Source: Actinomycetes bacterium
GTDB taxonomy: Bacteria > Actinomycetota > Actinomycetes > Actinomycetales > Cellulomonadaceae
DNA: 6,590 nucleotides
Direction of reading: 5' to 3'
Assembly: GCA_023438885.1 (NCBI GenBank)
Contig: JAEXPS010000054.1
Location: forward strand, 1 to 6,590
Position numbers and translations under genes: made by a program
In this document: piece after piece, positions 1 through 6,045 of the stretch
How positions within the stretch are numbered: the first letter of the stretch is position 1
How the letters are laid out: the number at the start of each line of letters is the position of its first letter
The notes under the pieces: generated by a model
Told to the model about the DNA's origin: nothing
Seen by the model: the letters and a program-made list of their open reading frames with translations, nothing else
Databases searched by the model: none

Positions 1-89
1 AGGTTGGCCTCGCCCGCGTCCAGGCCCCCGGCGACGAGCGGGGCCGGCAGCCCGGCCGGGGCGCGGGCGAGCTCGACCGCGCTGGTCAT
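1..89 (-). CDS. Unrecognised protein, N-terminal 29 codons only (runs off the window)
   Basis: The ATG at 89-87 overlaps the TGA stop of the MFS gene (ATGA at 86-89), and a GAGG lies about 8 bases upstream of it, so a translationally coupled third gene of the TetR-MFS operon begins here. The visible residues start MTSAVELARAPAGLPAP and continue LVAGGLDAGEANL to the window edge with no stop. The fragment is rich in Ala, Gly, Leu and Pro. I do not recognise a family from it and assign no function. From its position it probably acts in the same process as the transporter, for example on the transported compound, but that is inference. Confidence refers to this being the start of a real gene. Confidence 0.7.
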   Translation of the reverse strand, partial: MTSAVELARAPAGLPAPLVAGGLDAGEAN

Positions 90-1324
90 ACCGTCGCCTC
101 GCTGGCCGGCTCCGGGGCCGTGGCCCGCGGCCGCCCGCCCGCCCCCGGGCCGGGCACCTTGAGCACGCCCGCTGCGAGCGGCACCGCCAGCACCAGCACC
201 GCCGGAACCCAGAACGCCACCCGCAGGCTCGAGAGCGTGCCGAGGGCGCCGACGAGCACCCCGCCGAGCACCACGCCGACGTAGTTGAAGTAGTTGAGCC
301 GGGCCACCACCAGGTCCGCCGCGCCGGGCGCGACGTCACCGGCCGCGGAGAACGCCAACGGCGGCACCAGCGCGATCACACCGGCCACGCCGAACGCCAC
401 CACCGCGAACCACGGCCCCCGGGCCGCGATCACCGCGACGAGCGCGGCGGCGCCCACCACGCCGGCGACGCGCACCACGGTGGCGCGGCCCCAGCGCTGG
501 ACCGCGTGGTCGCCGATCAGCCGCGCGACGAGACCCGCACCCAGGTACGCGGCGTACCCGAGCGGGCGCACCTGGCCGGAGGCGGCGAGCTCGTTGTCCA
601 GGTAGAGCGTGCTCCAGGACGAGATCGCGGAGTCGGCGATGTAGAACGCGATGACGCAGGTGCCGAGCAGCAGCACCGGGCGCCACGGCACCCGTCGCCC
701 GACAGCCACGGGACTGACGGACGGCCCGGCCTGGTGCCCACGCCACCCGGCGCGAACGACGACGACCGCCGCCACCACGGCGAGCGGCACACCGAGCAGC
801 ACCACCCACAGCACCGGGTCATCGCCCCAGCGCCCGGCCGTCACCGAGACCGCCACCGCGCCGAGGATTCCCGCGGCCGAGAAGGCGCCGTGGAACGAGG
901 CGAGCAGCGACCGGCCGTACCGCTCCTGGACGGCCACCGCCTGCATGTTGCCACCTGCGTCGACGAGGCCCAGCCCCGTGCCGTAGACGACGAATCCCGC
1001 CACCAGCAGCGTGAACGTCGGCGCCACGGCCACCACCGTGAGCGCGACGACGATCGCACCCAGCCCCGCGACCAGGGCCGAGCGCGAGCCACCGGAACCG
1101 CGCGCCAGCCGGTCGGCCAGCAGGGTGCCCACGGCGGCCATCGCACAGACCGCGACGATCACCGCGGTGATCTCGCCCGTGCCGACGCCGTAACGGTCCT
1201 CGAAGGCGGGCAGGCTCGTCAGCACCAGCGAGTAGGCCAGGCCCTGACCGGCGAACGCCAGGGTGGTGGATCCGCGGGCCCGGCGGGCGGCGCCGGCCGG
1301 CGCGGTGGACCCGGGGCGGTTCAC
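86..1324 (-). CDS. MFS transporter, YbjJ/fucose-permease-like, 412 aa
   Basis: This is an integral membrane transporter of the major facilitator superfamily. The 412-residue length and about 12 hydrophobic segments fit the family. A motif-A-like loop, GTLLADRLAR, lies at about residues 66-75 between predicted TM2 and TM3. The stretch GLVDAGGNMQ (119-128) followed by RYGRSLLASFHGAFS (about 135-149) resembles the D-x-x-x-N-x-Q and SFHGxFS signatures of YbjJ-type and fucose-permease-type proteins. The N-terminus (about 20 residues) and C-terminal tail (Pro/Ala-rich) are hydrophilic. The start is GTG at 1324, overlapping the TGA of the tetR gene (GTGA at 1321-1324). No strong Shine-Dalgarno is visible, so translation probably depends on coupling. 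The end overlaps the next gene by ATGA. The substrate cannot be read from the sequence. The TetR neighbour allows efflux, while the YbjJ/FucP resemblance and the divergent sugar-lactone enzyme allow sugar or sugar-acid transport. Confidence 0.9.
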   Translation of the reverse strand: MNRPGSTAPAGAARRARGSTTLAFAGQGLAYSLVLTSLPAFEDRYGVGTGEITAVIVAVCAMAAVGTLLADRLARGSGGSRSALVAGLGAIVVALTVVAVAPTFTLLVAGFVVYGTGLGLVDAGGNMQAVAVQERYGRSLLASFHGAFSAAGILGAVAVSVTAGRWGDDPVLWVVLLGVPLAVVAAVVVVRAGWRGHQAGPSVSPVAVGRRVPWRPVLLLGTCVIAFYIADSAISSWSTLYLDNELAASGQVRPLGYAAYLGAGLVARLIGDHAVQRWGRATVVRVAGVVGAAALVAVIAARGPWFAVVAFGVAGVIALVPPLAFSAAGDVAPGAADLVVARLNYFNYVGVVLGGVLVGALGTLSSLRVAFWVPAVLVLAVPLAAGVLKVPGPGAGGRPRATAPEPASEATV

Positions 1325-1959
1325 GCCGTGGCGTCGCCGAGCGCGGTCAGCCGCGGCATGCCGGCCACGGGCTGCACGTGCCGCGAGAGGAACTCCGCGA
1401 ACAGGCCGAGGGTCGCGCGCGCGGCCTCGTCGTCACCGTCGGCGAGCCAGGCGAGCACCACGCCGTCGGTCGCCATCACCACGGCGCGCGCCAGCAGGTC
1501 GATCGGCGCCGTCCACTCGGCGTGCGCCGCCCGCGCCATCGTCTCGAGGAACTGCCGGGCCGCCTGGTAGCTCACGAGGTACTGGTTCACGGCCACCTGG
1601 CGCACCTCGGGGTGACGCATCGAGTGGGTGGTGAGCTCGTAGCTGAGCAGCTGGGATCCGCGCGAGGAGGCGATGCCGCCCCACAGCATCTCCAGGGCCT
1701 GCTGGATGATCGTCTGCGGGTCGCTGCGCTGCGGCATCTCCAAGAGGCTCTGCGAGAGGTTCTGGCGCGTGATCTCGTGCGCCATCGCCTCGAGCAGCTC
1801 GTCCTTGTCCTGGAAGCAGTAGTGGACCACCCCGAGCGACACCCCGGCCTCGGCCGCGACGGCACGAACGGTCGCCGCGTCGATCCCCTCGCGGCTTGCC
1901 ACGGCGATGGCGGCGGCGACCAGTTGTTCGCGGCGTTCCGCGATGGGCAGCCGCTTCAT
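1321..1959 (-). CDS. TetR/AcrR-family transcriptional repressor, 212 aa
   Basis: This is a DNA-binding regulator. The N-terminal TetR domain spans about residues 7-60. Its helix-turn-helix lies at about 29-48, with a turn at AAEAGVS and recognition helix SLGVVHYCF, followed by the typical DKDELLEAM. The C-terminal ligand and dimer domain (about 75-195, with LYEL-like SYELT and the ATDGVVLAWLADGD segment) looks like the BetI-type branch (TetR_C_6). I chose ATG 1959 because AGGAGGT precedes it by 3 bases and the protein then begins MKRLPIAERREQ, the normal distance before the first helix. An upstream in-frame start at 2031 would add 24 residues of non-family sequence and run into the operator. 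The gene leads the operon, overlaps the MFS gene by GTGA, and diverges from the FAD oxidoreductase. It probably represses itself and both flanking units through the inverted repeat at 2034-2056. The ligand is unknown. Confidence 0.93.
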   Translation of the reverse strand: MKRLPIAERREQLVAAAIAVASREGIDAATVRAVAAEAGVSLGVVHYCFQDKDELLEAMAHEITRQNLSQSLLEMPQRSDPQTIIQQALEMLWGGIASSRGSQLLSYELTTHSMRHPEVRQVAVNQYLVSYQAARQFLETMARAAHAEWTAPIDLLARAVVMATDGVVLAWLADGDDEAARATLGLFAEFLSRHVQPVAGMPRLTALGDATA

Positions 1960-2033
1960 CCGACCTCCTGTGTGCCACCGAGACACCCCCAGTCCCGGTG
2001 GTGCCCCCAACCCAAACTCGGGCGATGACAAAA

Positions 2034-2056
2034 GTCAAGTGGACTGCTTACTTGAC
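2034..2056. promoter_or_regulatory. Inverted-repeat operator, GTCAAGT-N9-ACTTGAC, candidate TetR site
   Basis: The two 7-base arms (2034-2040 and 2050-2056) are perfect reverse complements separated by 9 bases, 23 bp overall, in an otherwise unstructured and relatively AT-rich divergent intergenic region. TetR-family operators are commonly palindromes of this size next to the regulator's own gene. Each arm contains TTGAC on the strand pointing away from the centre, so binding would cover both -35 regions. Assignment to the neighbouring TetR protein is inferred from position. Confidence 0.65.
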
Positions 2057-2088
2057 CTGGACATTCGCCCAGGATGATTCTGCAGCCC
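2052..2088 (+). promoter_or_regulatory. Candidate promoter of the FAD oxidoreductase gene
   Basis: TTGACC at 2052-2057 matches the -35 consensus in five of six bases. With an 18-base spacer, GATTCT at 2076-2081 is an acceptable but weak -10. Transcription would start about 7 bases on, at or next to the ATG at 2089, giving a leaderless mRNA. The -35 lies inside the right arm of the inverted repeat. A weaker mirror-image -35 (TTGACT, complement of 2033-2038) faces the tetR gene, but I see no convincing -10 for it. Confidence 0.45.
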
Positions 2089-3405
2089 ATGAGCCTCGGG
2101 TGGCAGAACTGGGCACGCACCGAGCGCGCGACGCCCGTGCGTGTGGAGCGTCCCCGCGCCACGGAGGACGTCGTGGCGGCCGTGCGGCGCGCTACCGGCG
2201 AAGGGTTGCGCGTGCGCGCGGTGGGAGCGGGCCACTCCTTCACCGGAGCGGCGGTCGCCGACGGGGTCCGCCTGGAGCTGGACGCGCTCGCCGGCGTCGA
2301 GAGGGTCGAGCCCGGCCCGGACGGCCGCACTCACGTCACCGTCGGCGCGGGCATCCGACTCGCCGACCTCAGCGTTGCCCTCACGGGCCTGGGGCTGGCG
2401 CTGGAGAACATGGGCGACATCGACCGGCAGTCCATCTCCGGAGCGATCTCCACCGGTACGCACGGCACCGGAGCCCGCCTGCGCGGCCTCGCCGCTCAGG
2501 TGGTCGGTGTCCGTCTGGTCACCGCCGATGGGTCGGTGCGCGAGCTGGGCCCCCGCGACGAGCTCTTCGAGCTGGCCCGGCTCGGCCTCGGAGCCGCGGG
2601 GGTGCTCACCGCGGTGACGCTCGCCGCGGTGCCGGCGTTCCGCCTGGAGGCACGCGAGGAACCCTGGCCGCTGGACGACGTCCTCGACGGTCTCGACGAG
2701 CTCGCCGCCACCAACGACCACTTCGAGTTCTACTGGTTCTGCCACACCCGGCGGGCGCTGACGAAGCGCAACAACCGCGTGGCCGACGACGTCGACCGGC
2801 CGCTGCCGAGGGTGCGCGCGTGGGTGGCCGACGAGCTGCTCTCGAACTCCGCCTTCGAGCTGGTGAACCGCGCCGGCGCCGCGGCGCCGCGGGCGGTTCC
2901 GCAGCTCAACCGCATGAGCGCCCGGGGCCTGGGCGCGCGCACCTTCACCGCCGACTCGCACGACGTGTTCGTCTCGCCCCGGCGCGTCCGGTTCCGCGAG
3001 ATGGAGTACGCCGTTCCGCGGGAGCAGGTGCGGCCCGTGCTCGACGAGATCGACCGCTGGACGCGCGCGCACCACGCGGCGGTGCCGTTCCCGCTGGAGG
3101 TGCGGTTCGCCGCGGCCGACGACCTCTGGCTGTCGACCGCCTACGGCCGTCAGACCGCCTACGTCGCGGTCCACCAGTACTGGCGCATGCCGCACCAGGA
3201 GTACTTCGACGCGGTCGAGGCGATCATGGCGTCCGTGTCCGGGCGCCCGCACTGGGGCAAGATCCACTCGCTGGGTGTCGCCCGGCTCACCGAGCTCTAT
3301 CCGAGGATGGCCGACGCCCGGCGCGTGCGGTCCGCCGTGGACCCGGAGGGCGTCTTCGCGAACCCTTACGTGGACCGGGTGTTCGGCCCGGCGGGGTCGT
3401 CGTAG
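2089..3405 (+). CDS. FAD-linked sugar-1,4-lactone oxidase/dehydrogenase (ALO/L-gulonolactone type), 438 aa
   Basis: This is a cytosolic or membrane-associated flavoenzyme of the vanillyl-alcohol-oxidase superfamily, expected to oxidise an aldono-1,4-lactone such as L-gulono- or D-arabinono-lactone. The N-terminal FAD_binding_4 domain covers about residues 10-180. It has RAVGAGHSFTG with His49, the position of covalent flavin attachment in the family, and GLALENMGDIDRQSISGAISTGTHGTG for flavin binding. The C-terminal ALO domain shows NDHFEFYWF, RFREMEYAVPRE, EVRFAAADD, AYGRQTAYVAVHQYW, and near the end RPHWGKIHS (about 386-394) and DPEGVFANPY. The overall pattern recalls the mycobacterial L-gulono-1,4-lactone dehydrogenase Rv1771. 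An in-frame ATG lies 15 bases upstream (2074), but MSLGWQNWARTERATP from 2089 matches the family N-terminus and fits a leaderless start. Neither start has a good Shine-Dalgarno. The exact substrate and electron acceptor (oxygen or other) cannot be decided from the sequence. Confidence 0.92.
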   Translation: MSLGWQNWARTERATPVRVERPRATEDVVAAVRRATGEGLRVRAVGAGHSFTGAAVADGVRLELDALAGVERVEPGPDGRTHVTVGAGIRLADLSVALTGLGLALENMGDIDRQSISGAISTGTHGTGARLRGLAAQVVGVRLVTADGSVRELGPRDELFELARLGLGAAGVLTAVTLAAVPAFRLEAREEPWPLDDVLDGLDELAATNDHFEFYWFCHTRRALTKRNNRVADDVDRPLPRVRAWVADELLSNSAFELVNRAGAAAPRAVPQLNRMSARGLGARTFTADSHDVFVSPRRVRFREMEYAVPREQVRPVLDEIDRWTRAHHAAVPFPLEVRFAAADDLWLSTAYGRQTAYVAVHQYWRMPHQEYFDAVEAIMASVSGRPHWGKIHSLGVARLTELYPRMADARRVRSAVDPEGVFANPYVDRVFGPAGSS

Positions 3406-3412
3406 GCCCCGC
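3391..3412. terminator. Possible bidirectional terminator hairpin between convergent genes
   Basis: GCGGGG (3391-3396) and CCCCGC (3407-3412) form a 6-bp all-GC stem with a 10-base loop. It spans the stop codon of the FAD oxidoreductase and reaches the stop of the convergent small gene; only 6 bases separate the two genes. There is no T-tract on either strand, which is usual in actinobacteria. Short GC palindromes arise easily at this base composition, so support is modest. Confidence 0.35.
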
Positions 3413-3582
3413 TAGCGCGAGAACAGCCTCGAGAAGGCGTTGCCGCCCGCTGCGGCCTGCTCGCCCTGGTGACCGGGGCACCACTGGTCGGCCGGGACCC
3501 CGGCACGCACCGAGTCGACGTGCGAGCCGCAGCCGGCCCAGGTGGTCTTGCCGCAGACGGAGCACTTCACGGGGTAGCACAT
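3412..3582 (-). CDS. Small conserved cysteine-rich protein, putative zinc ribbon, 56 aa
   Basis: A short reading frame with ATG at 3582 and TAG at 3414-3412 encodes a 56-residue protein beginning MCYPVKCSVCGKTTWAGCG. Cys2, Cys7, Cys10, Cys18 and Cys35, plus His21 and His38, offer a C-x2-C pair (7-10) and a later C-P-G-H (35-38), consistent with a small zinc-binding fold. The tail (about 40-56) is Ala/Gly-rich and ends SRLFSR. I recall similar short uncharacterised proteins starting MCYx-x-x-C-x-x-C-GKxTWxGCGxH in many bacteria. No function is established to my knowledge. AGGAGA lies about 10 bases upstream of the ATG. It follows the CstR-like gene by 51 bases on the same strand and is probably the last gene of the thiol/persulfide operon, so a role in thiol or metal handling is a guess from context. 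Confidence 0.85.
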   Translation of the reverse strand: MCYPVKCSVCGKTTWAGCGSHVDSVRAGVPADQWCPGHQGEQAAAGGNAFSRLFSR

Positions 3583-3633
3583 GGGGTGGTTCTCTCCTGT
3601 GGTCGGGGTGGGTCGGAGCTCGGTGGGCTCGGG

Positions 3634-3912
3634 TCAGGCGAGCATGAGGAAGAGCTTCTCCAGCTCCTGCGGCGTCAGGCCGTCCTCGGCCTGCGCGGTG
3701 CCCTCGGGGTCGACCAGGCAGTCACGCATCGCCGTGGAGACGATCGCGAAGCCGGCCTTGTTCAGCGCGCTCGAGACGGCCGCGAGCTGCGTGACGACGT
3801 CGCGGCAGCTGCCGCCGTTCTCCACCGCCGCGATCACGGCGGCGAGCTGGCCGTTGGCACGGCGCAGCCGGTTGAGGATCCGGCGGCGGGCCTCGGCGTC
3901 CTGGGTGGTCAT
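3634..3912 (-). CDS. CsoR/CstR-family repressor, CstR-like (C36, A61, C65), 92 aa
   Basis: This is a small all-helical DUF156 repressor of the CsoR/RcnR/FrmR/CstR family. The typical opening RRRILNRLRRANGQLAAVIAAVENGGSC (about residues 9-36) contains the basic DNA-binding helix. Cys36 in GGSC and Cys65 in AMRDC are present, but residue 61 is Ala where copper-sensing CsoR has the ligand His. There is no Pro2 as in formaldehyde-sensing FrmR and no N-terminal His as in RcnR. Two cysteines without the His is the CstR pattern, in which persulfide or polysulfide cross-links the cysteines and releases DNA. Length 92 is normal. The ATG at 3912 has GAGAGGGG upstream. The gene lies 33 bases after the CoA-disulfide reductase-rhodanese gene, which fits a persulfide response. 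Its likely operator is the C/G-tract dyad before the thioredoxin gene. The persulfide-sensing assignment is inferred from residues and context. Confidence 0.9.
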   Translation of the reverse strand: MTTQDAEARRRILNRLRRANGQLAAVIAAVENGGSCRDVVTQLAAVSSALNKAGFAIVSTAMRDCLVDPEGTAQAEDGLTPQELEKLFLMLA

Positions 3913-3945
3913 GGCCGGTTCCCCTCTCGTGGCGATCTGGCCGCG

Positions 3946-5640
3946 TCAGGCACGGGCGGGCTGGGTGGCGGAGGTCGGCGCGGGCTCGGTGAGGGCGCGC
4001 ATGCCGGCGACGGCTGTCAGCGTCTCGAGGCCGCCGGACAGCGACGCCGAGTCCAGGCCGTGGGCCGCGAGCACCCGGTGGGCCAGGTAGGAACGCCAGC
4101 CGGACGCGCACATCACGCGCACGGGCCGGCCGGTGGCGGCCGTCTCGACCTCGGCGAGGCGCTCACGGAGCCGGGTGTGCGGCACGTTGAGCGCACCGGT
4201 GAGGTGGCCGGTGGCGAACTCGCCGGCGGAGCGCACGTCGAGCACCAGCGCGGTGTCCATCACCTGCTCGACGTCCTGGGCGTACCAGAGGCGCAGGGTG
4301 CCGTTCACCACGTTCTGGCCCGCGTAGCCCACCATCGAGATGGGGTCCTTCGCGCTGCCGTACGGCGGTGCGTACGCCAGGTCCAGGTCGACGAGGTCGT
4401 CGACACCCATGCCCGCGCGGATGGCGGTGGCCAGGACGTCGATGCGCTTGTCCGCGCCCTCTCGCCCGGCCACCTGCGCGCCGAGCAGCCGCCCGTCGGG
4501 GGCGACGTGCACCACGAGGTGCAGCGCCTCCGCGCCCGGGAAGTAGCCCGCGTGCTGGCTGGGGTGCAGGTGCAGCGTGTGGTGCTCGAGGCCGGCGGCG
4601 ACGAGTGCGGCGCGGTTCGCGCCGGTCATGGCGACGGTGAGGTCGCCGACGCGCACGATCGCGGTGCCGACGGCGGGTGGGATCGGCCGTGCTGATTCGG
4701 GACGGAAGATCGCGTCCGCGACCAGCCGGCCCGCGCGATTCGCCGGCCCGGCCAGCGGCACCGGGCGCACGGCGCCGGTGACGGCGTCACGGCTGGCCAC
4801 CGCGTCGCCGACGGCCCAGATGCCGGGCTGCGAGGTGCGGCCGTGCTCATCGACCACGATCGCCCCGCGCTCGCACGCGACGCCCGCCCGCTCGAAGACC
4901 GCGGTGTCCGGGCGTACGCCGGCGGAGAGCACCACGAGGTCGGCGTCGATCCGGGAGCCGTCGCCGAGCACCACGACGTCGCGGTCCTCGCCCGTCTCGA
5001 TCCGGCTCGCCGCGACGCCGGTGCGCACGTCGATGCCCAACCGGGCGAGCGCGTGCGTGGCGTACCACGCGAGCTCCTGCTCCAAGGGAGGGAGCACGTG
5101 CGGGGCGAGCTCGACGAGCGTCACGGCGAGGCCGGCGTGGGCGAACGCCTCCGCGGCCTCGACGCCGATGAAACCGGCGCCCAGCACCACCGCCCGGCCG
5201 GCTCCCCCGGTGACGCGCTCGCGCAGCGCCACCGCGTCGTCGACCGAGCGCAGAGTATGCACGCGTGGGGAGTCCAGCCCGGAGATCGGCGGGCGCACCG
5301 CCGTCGCACCCGGTGCGAGCACGAGCTCGTCATAGGCCAGCTCCTCGACCCCGGCCGACGACCGCACCGCGACCGTCCTGGCCGCCGGGTCCACTCCCAC
5401 CACCTCGTGGCCGGGCCGCACGTCCAGCGCGAGCGCGGCGCGCAGCGACTGCGGCGTCTGCACCAGGAGCCGGTCGCGCTCCTCGATCTCCCCGCCGACG
5501 AAGTACGGCAGCCCGCAGTTGGCGAAGGACACGTGCGGCCCGCGCTCCAGCACGATGATCTCCGCGGTCTCGTCGAGCCGCCTGGCCCGCGCCGCGGCGC
5601 TCATCCCGCCGGCGACGCCGCCGACGACGACGAGCCTCAT
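3946..5640 (-). CDS. CoA-disulfide reductase/persulfide reductase with C-terminal rhodanese domain (CoADR-RHD), 564 aa
   Basis: This is a cytosolic flavoprotein fused to a sulfurtransferase. Residues 1-330 form the pyridine nucleotide-disulfide oxidoreductase part: FAD-binding VVVGGVAGGMSAAARARR (4-21), redox Cys42 in SFANCGLPYF (single-cysteine CoADR type), NAD(P)H-binding VVLGAGFIGVEAAEAF (151-166) and the second FAD motif IWAVGDA (274-280). Residues about 335-450 form the dimerisation domain, with Tyr366 and Tyr427 (APPYGSAKDP) placed like the tyrosines acting with Cys in CoADR enzymes. The rhodanese domain follows at about 455-550, with LDVRSAGEFATGHLTGALNVP and active-site loop CASGWR, catalytic Cys511. 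Family members reduce CoA disulfide or CoA persulfide with NAD(P)H; the rhodanese part carries sulfane sulfur. About 560 residues is normal for CoADR-RHD. The ATG overlaps the thioredoxin stop (ATGA, 5637-5640), with GGAG about 8 bases upstream. Its position among thioredoxin and a CstR-like repressor supports persulfide detoxification or use. Confidence 0.93.
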   Translation of the reverse strand: MRLVVVGGVAGGMSAAARARRLDETAEIIVLERGPHVSFANCGLPYFVGGEIEERDRLLVQTPQSLRAALALDVRPGHEVVGVDPAARTVAVRSSAGVEELAYDELVLAPGATAVRPPISGLDSPRVHTLRSVDDAVALRERVTGGAGRAVVLGAGFIGVEAAEAFAHAGLAVTLVELAPHVLPPLEQELAWYATHALARLGIDVRTGVAASRIETGEDRDVVVLGDGSRIDADLVVLSAGVRPDTAVFERAGVACERGAIVVDEHGRTSQPGIWAVGDAVASRDAVTGAVRPVPLAGPANRAGRLVADAIFRPESARPIPPAVGTAIVRVGDLTVAMTGANRAALVAAGLEHHTLHLHPSQHAGYFPGAEALHLVVHVAPDGRLLGAQVAGREGADKRIDVLATAIRAGMGVDDLVDLDLAYAPPYGSAKDPISMVGYAGQNVVNGTLRLWYAQDVEQVMDTALVLDVRSAGEFATGHLTGALNVPHTRLRERLAEVETAATGRPVRVMCASGWRSYLAHRVLAAHGLDSASLSGGLETLTAVAGMRALTEPAPTSATQPARA

Positions 5641-6038
5641 CGGGCAGGCTCCGCCGCGTCGCTCGCGTCGTCGGCCCCGCCCCTCTCGCCGGCGATCTCG
5701 GTCCGCACCCGGTCCATGTCGAGGCCGCGCACCGCTTCGAGCAGGTCACCGAGCGCCGGTGCGGGCAGCGCACCCGGCTGGGCGAAGACGACGACACCGT
5801 CGCGGAAGGCGACGAGCGTCGGGATCGAGGTGATGCCGAACATGCCGGCGAGCTCCTGCTGCGCCTCGGTGTCCACCTTCCCGAAGACGACGTCCGGGTG
5901 CTCCTGCGAGGCCTGCTCGAACACCGGCGCGAACATCCGGCACGGGCCGCACCACGCCGCCCAGAAGTCGAGCAGCACGACGTCGTTCTCCGCGACGGTC
6001 GCCGGCAGGTTCTCGAGCGTGATCTCTCGGGTACTCAT
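5637..6038 (-). CDS. Thioredoxin with short acidic C-terminal extension, 133 aa
   Basis: This is a cytosolic thiol-disulfide oxidoreductase. The canonical active site WCGPC lies at residues 29-33 (Cys30, Cys33), inside LLDFWAAWCGPCRM; the cis-proline is at SIPT (Pro73), followed by LVAFRDGVVV. The thioredoxin fold ends near residue 104. A tail of about 28 residues, rich in Ala, Asp, Glu and Gly, follows and is longer than in typical 105-110-residue thioredoxins. I chose ATG 6038 because MSTREITLENL gives the normal family N-terminus. A longer frame reaches to 6098 but would run through the promoter and hairpin. No Shine-Dalgarno precedes the ATG, and a -10 (TATAGT) lies 7 bases upstream, so the mRNA is probably leaderless. 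It is the first gene of the operon and overlaps the CoADR-rhodanese gene by ATGA, so it may reduce the persulfide or disulfide products of that enzyme. Confidence 0.95.
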   Translation of the reverse strand: MSTREITLENLPATVAENDVVLLDFWAAWCGPCRMFAPVFEQASQEHPDVVFGKVDTEAQQELAGMFGITSIPTLVAFRDGVVVFAQPGALPAPALGDLLEAVRGLDMDRVRTEIAGERGGADDASDAAEPAR

Positions 6039-6045
6039 GGGGACA

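Noticed and set aside
506..1570. Long plus-strand open frame (354 codons) opposite the MFS and tetR genes
   Set aside because: Composition is Arg/His/Gly/Pro-rich with no recognisable domain. It is the antisense shadow of two well-supported genes in GC-rich DNA.
1960..2031. Longer N-terminus for the TetR protein starting at 2031
   Set aside because: The extra 24 residues match nothing in the family, and ATG 1959 has an AGGAGGT ribosome site.
2035..3267. Minus-strand open frame (410 codons) opposite the FAD oxidoreductase
   Set aside because: His/Arg/Gly-rich product without motifs; antisense shadow of a strong family match.
3583..3633. Gap between the CstR-like gene and the Cys-rich gene examined for a promoter or hairpin
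   Set aside because: Only a Shine-Dalgarno-like AGGAGA is seen; no -10/-35 pair or strong inverted repeat.
1896..3647. Plus-strand open frame of 583 codons spanning tetR start, operator and the FAD oxidoreductase
   Set aside because: It is extremely Arg-rich, runs through the promoter region and two genes, and shares the strand but not the frame of the clear flavoenzyme.
3469..4695. Plus-strand open frame (408 codons) opposite the operon
   Set aside because: It crosses four real gene ends, has no motif and shows shadow-like composition.
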